Source: Zychaea mexicana (Eukaryota; Mucoromycota; Mucoromycetes; Mucorales; Lichtheimiaceae). Taken from it: a stretch of 64,000 nt of DNA. This document shows positions 35,440-46,002 of this stretch, piece after piece; positions within the stretch are counted from its first letter, which is position 1, and the number at the start of each line of letters is the position of its first letter. The stretch is from contig NW_026516695.1 in NCBI RefSeq assembly GCF_025766255.1, positions 248,001 to 312,000 of the forward strand. The letters are read 5' to 3'. The notes beneath the pieces were generated by a model that had not been told where the DNA came from, did no database searches, and worked only from the letters and a program-made list of their open reading frames with translations. A program made the position numbers and the translations under genes.

Positions 35440-35975
35440 AAAATACCCCACTCCGCACCCACAGGTCCGTGCTAACAACGCGGGGAACAATGACAGATCT
35501 TCTGTATCGTAGCGACAGTATGTAACACTATTACAACGCGCTTTACCACACTTTGGTACGCGTTTCTCACCTATTTTTTTTTGTTTCTATCTTCGCGTAG
35601 TTCGTTCGCAAAAATAATCGAAAGGAAAAAAATTATTCGGAGGGTACCAGCCCGAAACCTGTTTTTTGTTTTGTTTTGTTTTTTTTTCACATGTATCATA
35701 CATCACCCGTACACACGCCGAGGAAGTAAGCACCACGTCTGATTGGTTTTGTGTCGCTACTGCTAAGGGAGGTGGATGAGAAAATGAGCAAACCCAACAG
35801 CACTATCAACCTGAAGAAGCAGCCTGTATCGATAATAGTAGTTCTAGGATGACGCGCATACTATGCTGAAAACAGCCATGCTGCTCTATAGTCTGCCCTT
35901 GGCAGTTTAGTTTAAGCTGTCCACATCCATCATTGCGGGCTTGGAGGATCGGCAACCGATAATTGCGTGAGAATC
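35440..35975 (-). repeat. Right inverted-repeat arm beside the MULE transposase
   Basis: Reverse-complement partner of 28165-28880, in the same block order. It includes LPILQARNDGCGQLKLNCQ and HSMRVILELLLSIQAASSG before a stop, and LFPALLARTCGCGVG. Confidence 0.65.
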
Positions 35976-36503
35976 GATGTCTACTTGGGAGACGGAGTGC
36001 TGGGAGTCTCTCATGTGAAAATCGTAGGCTGGACCTTATGGTGCCTTGTGCGAGCAAAACATCCCCTTTTCTTTTCTGCCGAGCATCAGCATCGTTGAAG
36101 AAAAGGAGAGGGTGTGTTGATATCATCCAAACGTCAAGTCGTTACAATATTTTGAAACACACCTCTTTCAAAAAATGGCATTTCTGATATATTATAGTGC
36201 ACGCCACGCTGAACGCGAGACTCGTTTACGCGACAAGGCTAGCAGCAGCATGAAACAGCAAGTTCAGGAAATGGTATTAGGGAGTCCTTGAACAGCCTGG
36301 ACCGCAAGTTGCCAGTCTATCATAATCATGTGGGCGTGTGTGCGCTGCGCACTGCTTTCCATGAATTGCAGGGGTTGATGATACCAAAAGATATAAATAC
36401 GCCCACATTTTTCAGGCCATTTCGTTTTTTCTCTTCACTCTTTCTTTCCTTCATTTTTCTTTTTCCTTCACTCCCTTGGTTCCTCCTGGTCTTTCTCTTG
36501 GCT

Positions 36504-36763
36504 CTTCCCTTGGCTCTTCCCTTGGTCCTGGTGTTGCCTCCGTTGCGCCTGTCCAACCCTTATTTCCGGTAATCCTGGCTGCCTCCAACTGGTCCCTGCT
36601 TTGGTTTGTCCAGTCTCGCGTTCAACGGTGTTGGTCACAACCGGTCTCCTAGTGAGACCAGAGGACGGGGAATCCTTTTTGGTTTCTCGCCATAGAAATA
36701 TGGTAGTGTCCTTTTGGTTGGATGCCTTGTCTCCCGGTCTGGTCTACTATGGTGGGGATCGCA
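36504..36763. repeat. Palindrome arm P
   Basis: Matches the reverse complement of 37021-37267 at about 95 percent by eye, from CCCTTGGCTCTTCCCTTGG to CTGGTCTACTATGGTGGG. A TTGGCTCTTCCC tandem lies at its outer end. Confidence 0.8.
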
Positions 36764-36774
36764 GCGGGGCGCCA

Positions 36775-37020
36775 GGTGACACTGGGGATCGCGTTCGACT
36801 CTCGGCAATCGACTCTCGGCAATCGACTCTCGGCAATCGACTCTCAACATCGACTCTCAAGGCTAGACTCATCGCTTTTTCTCTTCTCTTTTCGATCACG
36901 TATGGTAAGTCCCTTCCTTTTTTTCTGTGTGTGTGAATGTGAGTGAGGGTAGGTAAGTGTAGGGGTGGGTGCTGATGCTTGTTTTGACACGGAGCGACTT
37001 ACTGTATAAGTTAGGTTTTT
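36775..37020 (+). repeat. Direct repeat S with a CGACTCTCGGCAAT minisatellite, copy 1
   Basis: Begins GTGACACTGGGGATCGCG and contains tandem CGACTCTCGGCAAT units, then CGATCACGTATGGTAAGTCC and onward to GACTTACTGTATAAG. The same unit recurs at 37268-37518 with a different order and number of minisatellite units. Confidence 0.8.
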
Positions 37021-37267
37021 CCCACCATAGTAGACCAGACCGGGAGACAAGGCATCCAACCAAAAGGACACTCCATATTTCTATGGCGAGAAACCGAAAA
37101 GGATTCCTCCGTCCTCTGGTCCACTAGGAGACCGGTTGTGACCAACACCGTTGAACGCGAGACTGGACAAACCAAGCAGGGACCAGTTGGAGACAGCCAG
37201 GATTACCGGAAATAAGGGTTGGACAGGCGCAACGGAGGCAACACCAGGACCAAGGGAAGAGCCAAGG
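37021..37267. repeat. Palindrome arm P'
   Basis: Inverted partner of 36504-36763, separated from it by the first S repeat, so a long foldback is possible. Confidence 0.8.
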
Positions 37268-37712
37268 GTGACACTGGGGATCGCGTTCGACTCTCGGCAA
37301 TCGACTCTCGGCAATCGACTCTCAACATCGACTCTCGGCAATCGACTCTCAACATCGACTCTCAAGGCTAGACTCATCGCTTTTTCTCTTCTCTTTTCGA
37401 TCACGTATGGTAAGTCCCTTCCTTTTTTTCTGTGTATGTGAATGTGAGTGAGGGTAGGTAAGTGTAGGGGTGGGTGCTGATGCTTGTTTTGACACGGAGT
37501 GACTTACTGTATAAGATAGGTGATTGCAGGTAAGTGGATTGGTGAGACCGCTGGGCATCTCAATACCAATCGGACCCTCCGAGACCCCAAAGCGTTCAAG
37601 ACAAGACCCTAGCTTTGTGGTAGAGGGTTCGGGAGCAGATGTCGATGCACCTTCCCGTGGTTGCTCCTGTTAGTATCTGCGTAAGAGCAGAGAAGCTAAG
37701 ACATCGACACCC
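37268..37712 (+). repeat. Direct repeat S copy 2 continuing into R2 right copy
   Basis: 37268-37518 repeats 36775-37020; 37395-37712 is the inverted partner of 35083-35365. The T part reads GISIPIGPSETPKRSRQDP then PSFVVEGSGADVDAPSRG. The element therefore shares its end with the copy at 35.1 kb. Confidence 0.75.
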
Positions 37713-39327
37713 TATTAGTAATTAGTACTTAAATGTACCAAATAAAAATTGTTTCTTTTAACTTTTCACCCGTTAAACTTGTATGTACATGTTTGATATT
37801 GATGTAAGACTTCTTCATGCGAAGCGAGGAGGGAGCTCAAGGGCTCGTTCAAGAAGTTGATATATGTTCAGATTTGCTGCGAGATCATCAATTTTGTTCC
37901 AGATTGCACAATGGAGACAGTTGCAACGAACAATATAGTTGCCACTGTGATCGTCTGCAAAGCAGTCAATGTCGATGGAGAACAAACTCCGGTATATGGA
38001 ATGAAATTTGCAGCGCGTGTAGCGATCCTCTACAATTATCCTTTACTCAACTCCACAAATGGTTTTTCTCATTCTCAAATTCCATATTCCCACAGTGGGC
38101 GAGCTGGGTAAGAGGCGAATAAGAAAAAAAAATATGAGTTTGCTAACTGTGAGTAATGTTAGCTGGAAGTGCGCATACTGTAGGGATTCACATTGCGTTT
38201 AAGCGTTGCGGCAAAGACAATTTTTCAAGTTATCATCTTGTGGCTCATAAACATCTTTTAATAGTTGGCATTCTTGCAATCAATCAGTTATAAAAGTAAT
38301 ATGCCAATAGACCGACCTCTTTACCATTGCACAGTAGTGCCGCTGCTACGTTGATGGAAGAATGAGTCATTCTTTTATATCTTGTACGTTGACACAGTAA
38401 CACCAATGCTATGATACGCAATATTAGTGAAATTTGCTCAATACTACCAGGTATTGCTTCCCCAGGAGCAGCTGCACATTTTGTCTTCAATACTGGCACG
38501 CCTTTGTTCGACTGTTATATACACTGTGGATCTTAATATGGGCAGTACCACCACAAACTTTTTTTTCACTGATCTGCATGCTTCCTATATAACATACGCG
38601 TAGTAATTTGTTCTTTACTTGTCTTTAGTAGATGGTGTAACGAAAAACTGTGCACGCAGTCATGTAGGCGATGACCTCAAGAAGCGGACCTCCTAGTCTT
38701 ATTCAGCTATGATGGCGCGTGTCGACAAAGCTGTTCGCTCTCAAATATGGCCGAGTTACTACTGATCGTGGTGCACTCAACTTCTTTAAAAATTATTATG
38801 TTTTGTGTCTCTTAGAAAAAAAGCGTTTTTTTTCAACTAAAAAAGCGTTCATCATCATCAATTATGACAAACAACTGCTATAACTACTACTAACACTACT
38901 ACCAGAACAATAACGTCAAGTGTCAACAACTCTATTTGGCTTTCGCACCATAGTGTTTGTGTAGTGATTTTAAATTAGGAAGAACAAGTCTGACGAATTG
39001 AGATTTGTTTGCCTGCAACAAATAGTTTTCCTTGATCATTCGAAGAAGCAAATAACTTGTTTTCCACGACAGCAAACTGTGTCGCAAAGCGCACAGACGA
39101 TCTCTTACATTTTGAGATCTGTGTCTCTTGACGCCGTTTTCTCAAACACCCACTTTTGAGCGGATGACAACACGCGGGCTCGAGATAAGCTTAAGCTAAG
39201 ATCCACGCATAGAGCATTTGGCTCTTTTCAGTTCCCGCCTGTGGTTCTCGAGGGTCCCCCCCCCCCGCGCTGACAAAACGCGCTCGGACGTCAACTTATA
39301 TAGACATTGCACGAAACACGAAAAAGC
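37713..39327. other. Repeat flank and intergenic DNA
   Basis: Contains short frames, for example 37857-38111, which includes ATVIVCKAVNVDGEQTPVYG and looks protein-like but is unrecognised and unsupported by flanking exons. The remainder, to the RPAP3-like gene, is AT-rich with no feature I can support. Confidence 0.35.
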
Positions 39328-41592
39328 ATGGTCGAAAATAAAGAAATATGGGATGATTTACTTATGTGGGCGCCGACCATTCGTAAAAAAGACGAACAGC
39401 TACAGAAAAAAAAACCAGTTCACGATGAGGTAGATTGAATTGGTTGTCTTCTTTAGAGATCGGTTGTTCCATATCCGCACAAGTGTAAATCATGTCATGT
39501 ATACTTATTCGACAATTTTTTGTATATAGGCATTACCACCCATGCGCAAACCAGCTCATCTTGTAATTGACAAGCTCACCAAAACTATTGGTCTCGACAA
39601 CTATGCAAAAACGAGAAAGTCAACTGTACGTTTTTTCTGTTCAATCATGAGTGCAGGGACGGTGTGACTATACAGGCCAAATAGCTTATTTTTCTTCTCT
39701 TTGTGTGATTGGACCAAACAGATACGAAGCGAATTATCATCGCCACCAGCGTCTCCTGCTGCTGCTGCTCCAGAAAAAACAACGAATTTAGAGGGCAAAG
39801 CTACAGCTGAAAAAGAAAGAGTAAGCGTATTGTTTCATCAATCTCTGTTTTTATTTCCTCTTTGACTGATATATCTAAGTGTTCAACCTATGTTATAGGG
39901 CAATGCAGCATTCCAAAAGCAAAACTTTGAACTAGCAATTTCGCATTACGAGCGTGCTATCCAGTTAGGCAAAGGCGGACCGAAAGAAACTCTGGCCGTG
40001 TACCATACCAACCGAGCCATGGCCTACCTCAAAATATCCAAGTTAGACCCACGTTTTTTTTTGACATCTGTATTGCCACAAAAAGTGCAGACTGATATTG
40101 ATATATAAGAATAATATTAGATATTCGGAAGCAGAACACGACTGTACGAAAGCACTCGAACTGCAACCACGTAGCCTAAAGGCGGCTTGGCGACGCGGTA
40201 TTGCACGACGCGAGCAAGGTCGATTAGATGAAGCACGGCAAGGTCTGTACCAGACACAGATGCTAGGAGAATAGTCATTTTAAAAAATACATATAAGGAG
40301 GGTGACTGACTAACAAGGTTGGCTATAAATGTACTGCTATATGCTAGATTTCGAAAAGGCGTTAGAGATCGAGCCAGGAAACAAAGTAGTTCAAGAAGAA
40401 CTGAAAACACTGCCATCCAAATCTAAACCGTCGTCGTCATCGTCATCCAAACCTCAACCAGCCAAGCAGACGACAGATCCAAAAACAGCTGAAAAGCCTA
40501 AAGCCGAGCCAGCAGCAGTTGCACCAAAAGCTGATAAAGAGAAGAACAAAAAGCCTAGTGTGGAACGTAAAAGATTACCGATCAAGATCGTCGACGAAGC
40601 GTATTCTACAGTTGATACCACCATCACTGAACCCACATCATCCGCAAATGCAACCACAGCAGCAACAGCAGCAACAGAAACAGCAGAACAGCCGAAGGAG
40701 AAGGGATCCCACATTGGTATCCAAGAGATCGCTGAGCAGGATAAGCAAAAGACTCCCACAGCTGTCACAATCAAAGAGGTCGAGGAAAAGAAGCCCAAGC
40801 TTCCACCGTTGAAAGTTGGTGTGCCAAAGACAAACTTTGAGTTCGAACGGGATTGGAAAGCATGTCGTCATCGTGGATCGGACGTGCTGTATGAATATTT
40901 TGAGGTAAAAACGAAAAAGAGAGATTTTAAGGAGGCCCTAGTTCCATTATATTAATTATCACCAAATGTACGGACGGTCGTCTAATTCTTATTCTTACAC
41001 ACTGTACGAAAACAAAAACAAAACAAAAAAAGTCGATTCCGCCGTCGTTGTATGCAACCCTGTTTCGATCCTCGTTGGACTCAGATCAGTTTGAACAGAT
41101 GCTGGATCTGCTGGAAAGCCATTATACAAAGTAAGTGATGATGGGTTAATTAATTTGTGGAACCTTGGGCAACTTCTTCCTGTATGACGTTAAACACACT
41201 CTACTGCTGCTATCTGCTATTATCTACTACCACGCATACGCATAACTGACTCACTCACGCACATACTTTTAATGCGCACACTTTTTTCAGGTACAAGACC
41301 GAAAAGGAAATATATAATGTGTTGCAAGGCTTGAGCCAAGTCCGTCGGATCGATATGTTGGTCATGTTTCTAGGAAGCAACCATAAGCAAGGTAACGTGA
41401 TATTCTCATCGTACACCTTTGACTGTCTTGTTCTTTGTTTTTATAACAGAGAATGTGGACTGCAGTATTCCTTAAACACTCACGCACCTTCTTGTATGGG
41501 GCACAGTTCTGCAACGGTTGTTTGCGCGCATGAAGGACAAGGTGGATCAGACCGCATTGGCAAAGACAGCCAAAACCTATGGTGTCAAATAA
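39328..41592 (+). CDS. RPAP3-like TPR co-chaperone (R2TP / RNA polymerase II assembly)
   Basis: RPAP3 links Hsp90 to the R2TP complex in assembly of RNA polymerases and other machines (family knowledge). Exons: 39328-39429, 39530-39625, 39722-39820, 39899-40041, 40121-40242, 40348-40904, 41033-41130, 41291-41391, 41507-41592; all phases agree; 467 aa. The N-terminus (IWDDLLMWAPTIRKKDEQLQ) resembles the conserved segment before the TPRs. TPR repeats include GNAAFQKQNFELAISHYERAIQLG, HTNRAMAYLKISKYSEAEHDCTKAL and LKAAWRRGIARREQGRLDEARQDFEKALEIEP. A Lys/Pro/Ala-rich linker leads to a C-terminal RPAP3/Monad domain (FEFERDWKACR, SIPPSLYATLFRSSLDSDQFEQML, LSQVRRIDMLVMFLG). Its single TPR block is shorter than in human RPAP3, which has two, so it resembles SPAG1/Tah1-type intermediates too. 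Confidence 0.88.
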
Positions 41593-41903
41593 ACTTCTCA
41601 AGTCCTTTTCTAAGAAATGATCTACCGCGTCTGTCGTGTTCTTATGTGCGCGCGCACCCGTTTTCTTTGTTGGGGGAGACACGAAGCGCGGGAGAAGAAA
41701 AGGGGGAGACTACTGAAACTAAGCACGCTACGTACGTCTGCTCGGGATAAGGGTTGTGCGGAGCTTTCTTTGAATTAAAACAAGCTTTTCTTCCTTACCC
41801 CCAATATATAACAACCTTGTTTCTTTTTCCTTCCTCCATTCCTAACATTTCCATCCTCCTGCACATTGAGTCTTCTCACAGACAGAAACACACATACACG
41901 CAA

Positions 41904-43465
41904 ATGGTCCAAACTCTCTCGCTTGAAGGCCGTCTTCCCGGCCACGCTGGTGCCCTGACCGTCGAACAAACCGCGTCGCTCAAGCGACTCTGGCTACGCT
42001 TGTTTGAGCTATTCCAACAGCCCGGTGACAAGGTAAACCTGCCTCCAGCTATTGACGAAGCAGTCAAGGAAGAGAAACCCGCCAAGAATGGCGGTGGCGG
42101 CGGCTTCTTTGGATTCGGTGCCAAGAAGCAGCCAGCACAACCGGCCGAAGAGAAATTCGTATTCTTGGGCCGCACCGCCGATCCACGCTGGATGTCGTTG
42201 CCTGTGGACCAGGCATTACCCCTGATTCCCGGCGACAAGTTGGAATACACGTTCTGGCAAATGGTGGCCACCGACAACCCGGATGCTGCCATTCTGCGCT
42301 ATCTCCGTGCCCGCAAGTGGGACGATGAAGCTGCCTACAAAATGCTGGTCAACACCTTGCGATGGCGCTTGCATATGCGTGTCGACGATATCACCAAGTT
42401 GGGCGAATCTGGCTTGGTTCAGGAACTGGAAAAGGCCGTCCCCGGAATGGGCGACCAGTTCTTGGAACAGATGCGTTCCGGTAAGGCTACTTTGGGCGGT
42501 CCTGACAAGAGCGATCGTGGTATTTGCTTTATCAACGTCCAGTTGCACCGTAAGGAGGACCAGCCAGCTGAAGTCATCCAGTTGTGTTCCTTGTATCTGA
42601 TGGAGACTGCCCGCGTGTTCTGCGGTTATCCCATGGTGAACGCTTGCATTGTTTTCAACTTGGAGAACTTTACTTTGGCTAACTGGGTAAGTAATTGTAA
42701 GCTTTTCTTGGCTATTGGCAAGAGGTGAGGGATCTGTGCATGCGATAAACAGGTGCTATGGGGCAAAACTTTGCTAATGTATACGTGGTCTTTGCAGGAC
42801 TTTGAGTTTGTCAAGTTCTTGATTGTTTGCTTGGAGCGCTACTATCCCGAAACTCTTGGCTTGTGTCTGATCCACAAGGCTCCTTGGGTCTTCTCCACAG
42901 GTAATTACAGCTGCTTTCTTTGTGTGTAGCACATGAGATTAAGGCACAGGTGAGCTAACACGGAAACAACGAATGTGCATCAGTCTGGAGCGTTGTATCA
43001 CCCATGTTGGACCCTGTAGTTGCGGCCAAGATCAAGTTCAGCAAGAACTTGGACGAATTCCAACAACACATCGACGTTGGGTCCACACCCGTGATCATTT
43101 CCAAGAACCCTGATGTCAAGACCAAAGACGAAGCTGCTCAGGCCGATCCTCCCAAGGCCGGTGTTTTGGAGACTCCGACAACAGCTGAATATCTTGCCTA
43201 TGCAGAGGAAAAGAAGCAGTACTCGAAGGAGACTGCCGAGTGGGCTAAGCAGGATACGGTTGAAAAGGATCTGGATGCGGATGCTTTGAAGCGTTTGGAA
43301 CGTGGTCAGCAGCATCGCATCACCCGCATCAAGACTGAGAAGGATATCCGTGCCAACACGATTTACCACGAAAAGGGTCTGATCAAGTTGACGCCTGAGG
43401 CTCGCTTGTTCATTGATTTCGGCGGCGGTAACTGGGAGGCTCAAGATGTCACTGAACGTGTTTAA
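41904..43465 (+). CDS. Sec14-like CRAL-TRIO lipid-transfer protein
   Basis: Binds and exchanges phosphatidylinositol or other lipids between membranes (family knowledge). Exons 41904-42686, 42798-42900 and 42984-43465 give 455 aa. An N-terminal region of about 80 residues contains a Gly/Lys linker (GGGGGFFGFGAKK). The CRAL-TRIO N domain follows (AAILRYLRARKWDDEAAYKMLVNTLRWR), then the lipid-binding core (RGICFINVQLHRKED, VIQLCSLYLMETAR, VNACIVFNLENFTLANWDFEFVKFLIVCLERYYPETLGLCLIHKAPWVFSTVWSVVSPMLDPVVAAKIKF). A charged C-terminal extension of about 120 residues ends near DFGGGNWEAQDV. Codons are notably C/G-ending compared with the neighbours, suggesting high expression. The leader just before the ATG is pyrimidine-rich. 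Confidence 0.93.
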
Positions 43466-44016
43466 ATCCATTTATTTATGATACTGTATAGAGTTTTTTT
43501 TGCATATATCCTAATCTTCTCCCTTCCTTCCTCCCTCGTTCATCCAACTCCTATTCCTCTTGCCTTTTCCTTTTAGTATACCTACTTATAAACACCGTTA
43601 CGATTTCACATGTCTCCCCAACCAAAACTTTTTGACAGCAGCAAAATAACCTAGTGATACATCGTTTAGCCGTATTAGTCAACTCAAGCGACCGTTCATT
43701 TTCATTCTTGGCAATGTTCAGCAGCAGGAGAGCATGCACGGCCATGAGTATAACCACCGTGCAGACCAGTACTAAATTGGAACATTTGCTGTTACTGCTG
43801 TTTAACAACGACTTGACGGTATGTCAGCTATCTTAGAGCAACAGGCGCAATCTGTGTAAATGCTGTACCTGATGCTCTTGTGTAACGTTACTTCGGATGA
43901 TATAATAAAATGTGGTGCTGCTGGGGGTGGCCTCAACGTTCTCTCCTCCTCTCCCCCACACCCGAAGCCGTCCCCCACTCTCAGTTTCTTTGTAAAAGCA
44001 CGACCTCAACAGTCAT
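43466..44016. other. Intergenic, no gene seen
   Basis: 3' flank of the CRAL-TRIO gene and promoter of the methyltransferase gene; a pyrimidine-rich stretch lies just before the downstream ATG. Confidence 0.4.
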
Positions 44017-45345
44017 ATGGCAAATCTTTTTTACACACGCTACCTCAAACCACCACCGACTATTGTCACTGCTGGCAAACCATTCAATATTGTATGGACA
44101 GTCGCTAATGATTTAGGCGAAATCTCTTACTGGCAGCCTCTGACGATCTGCTGTCGTCTCATACCAGCAGCGACTTCTTCGTCATCGCCAAAGACTGCCA
44201 CCCACTTGACATTACAACACCATGGTTCATCGCCAGCCTCAAAGAAGAAGTCTTTGTGCAACATGGTAGAACTACAGTACGATCCAGTCAAAGGTGGAGG
44301 CGTCATGACGACATCGTTAGTTGTATCCGGATCATCTGCAGGGTCACGCACCGTTGGTAGCAACAGCAACAGTGTGACATTCCAACTTGTGCTGGAACTA
44401 GCAGGCAGTCAATATATAGAGCATCCTGTATGGACTAGAGCTCGTCTTTTAAAAAGCCAGTACGACGATGATGATGATGACGACGCGTGGGTCATACCCG
44501 TGTTTTCACTACCAGTCCACTTAGCCACGTCTTCTCAACAGCATGGAAAATCATCTTCTGTACGCGACTATGAACGGCGCGTGACAATAAAGAATTATAG
44601 TAATGATGCCAATTCTACTAAACCACAACAACATATCATCCGGATTCATGAAGATGCTTCACCGAGCATCGGGTCACATATATGGTACGTTTCTTACTTG
44701 GCGACGACGACTACGACGATGACGATATTCGTGATTAATGAAAATGGTGTCTGGTGGGAAAGAGGACGGTGGGAGTATTTCACCGTTTTTCAAGAACGCG
44801 TAATTCAAGAATACATGAACATTATTATTAGGGATTGCGGGATGCTCATGTGTCAATATCTTGCCGAACAACAGTATCAACAACAACAACCCCATTTCGA
44901 TCGTATCCTCGAACTAGGCAGCGGCACGGCAATTGCCGGTATCTATGCTGCCCACATGCTCAACCCGTCCATCATTTACTTGACTGATCTGGACGATACC
45001 GTACCCACGGTCCGACACAATGTATCTTTACAGCAACACAAAGCACAGAGTGAGAAAAGTATCGTCGTCGAAGAGTTAGAATGGGGTCAAACGGATATAT
45101 CGAACAAATGTGTGAATCTGGTGTTGTTGACGGATGTGCTCTATAACCCCGCGTTCCATGATGCATTGATCGATACCCTCAGTAAGCTGGTGGAAACTAA
45201 TCCCAAGTTGAAGGTTCTACTCGGATACAAGCCAAGAGATCAGGGTGAAGAACGGACGTTTTTCGATAAGATCGGAAAGTTGGGTTGGCAATGGCAAATG
45301 TCATTGTTGCCACCGGCTGAAATTTACTGGATCAGCAAACAATAA
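44017..45345 (+). CDS. METTL21-like (lysine) methyltransferase with long N-terminal extension
   Basis: Intronless 442-aa ORF. The C-terminal 180 residues are a class I SAM-dependent methyltransferase of the METTL21/FAM86-like group: CGMLMCQYLAEQ, motif I ILELGSGTAIAGIYAAHML, post-I IIYLTDLDDTVPTVRHNV, EELEWG, and LVLLTDVLYNPAFHDALIDTL, the equivalent of the D-x-x-Y motif. Relatives methylate Lys on elongation factors or chaperones (family knowledge). The first 260 residues are unlike the family: a beta-rich-looking start (PPPTIVTAGKPFNIVWTVAND), Ser/Thr-rich stretches and an Asp run (DDDDDDD). This part could be an arrestin- or Ig-like fold, which is speculation. Substrate unknown. Confidence 0.8.
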   Translation: MANLFYTRYLKPPPTIVTAGKPFNIVWTVANDLGEISYWQPLTICCRLIPAATSSSSPKTATHLTLQHHGSSPASKKKSLCNMVELQYDPVKGGGVMTTSLVVSGSSAGSRTVGSNSNSVTFQLVLELAGSQYIEHPVWTRARLLKSQYDDDDDDDAWVIPVFSLPVHLATSSQQHGKSSSVRDYERRVTIKNYSNDANSTKPQQHIIRIHEDASPSIGSHIWYVSYLATTTTTMTIFVINENGVWWERGRWEYFTVFQERVIQEYMNIIIRDCGMLMCQYLAEQQYQQQQPHFDRILELGSGTAIAGIYAAHMLNPSIIYLTDLDDTVPTVRHNVSLQQHKAQSEKSIVVEELEWGQTDISNKCVNLVLLTDVLYNPAFHDALIDTLSKLVETNPKLKVLLGYKPRDQGEERTFFDKIGKLGWQWQMSLLPPAEIYWISKQ

Positions 45346-46002
45346 CTAGCTATCTCTTCTTTTATCATGTAAATAAGTTTGTTGTTGCTCCACTTGGTAT
45401 ATGTTCTTATTGAATGTGCATGCCTACTTTATCACATAGTTACTGCTGTAAATAAAGACTAGAAAAAAGTTTGCTTGTATAAAGGCTTGTCAGTAAGGAC
45501 CAAGGGTACCTTCGTAAGGACCATTTCTCTTTTAATAGTAGATGTATTTGAATTAGATGGTTACGTTTTGTATACACTATACTTATCACTAAAGTTGTAG
45601 AGCACACATATTGCCATGTGATCATGAAATTATTTGGGGTTGTCTTTCTGTTTTCCCGTGTTCTTAGGCAACAGTACATGCGTTTATGTAATATGAGAAG
45701 ATTTGCTTCAAAGCCTCAGCATGGGATTGGTACATCCTGAACCGATGTAGAAGCAGCAACAATAGCAGCAATAGTTTGGTCGACATCGTTTTGTCTTAAC
45801 TATGTTTATCGCCACCACAAAGAAGCACGTGTATATGCTGAGTAAACTATGTAATCGAGCTTTTTATTGCATGTAGAGAGGTAAAATGTCGTGATTATTG
45901 TGTACATCGAATTACGAGAATGTGTAAAAAAATGTGAATCACAGGAAAAAGAATAAGGGTTTGCAAAAGAGGGAAGGACGAGAGAAATTCTTTTCTAGCC
46001 TT
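45346..46002. other. Intergenic, convergent 3' ends
   Basis: AT-rich region between the methyltransferase and chitinase genes; no gene or repeat recognised. Confidence 0.4.

Larger units (their letters stand above)
28165..35975 (-). mobile_element. Candidate Mutator-like (MULE) DNA transposon, about 7.8 kb
   Basis: A MULE-type transposase gene on the minus strand (30126-33037) lies between inverted repeat arms at 28165-28880 and 35440-35975. The arrangement fits a class II element with long terminal inverted repeats. The exact ends and target-site duplication could not be located by eye. A second repeat family is nested at the right end (35083-35365), so the right boundary is uncertain. Confidence 0.55.

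Noticed and set aside
36288..36572. Hydrophobic 94-codon ORF
   Set aside because: Its residues come from TTGGCTCTTCCC-type tandem sequence at the palindrome edge.
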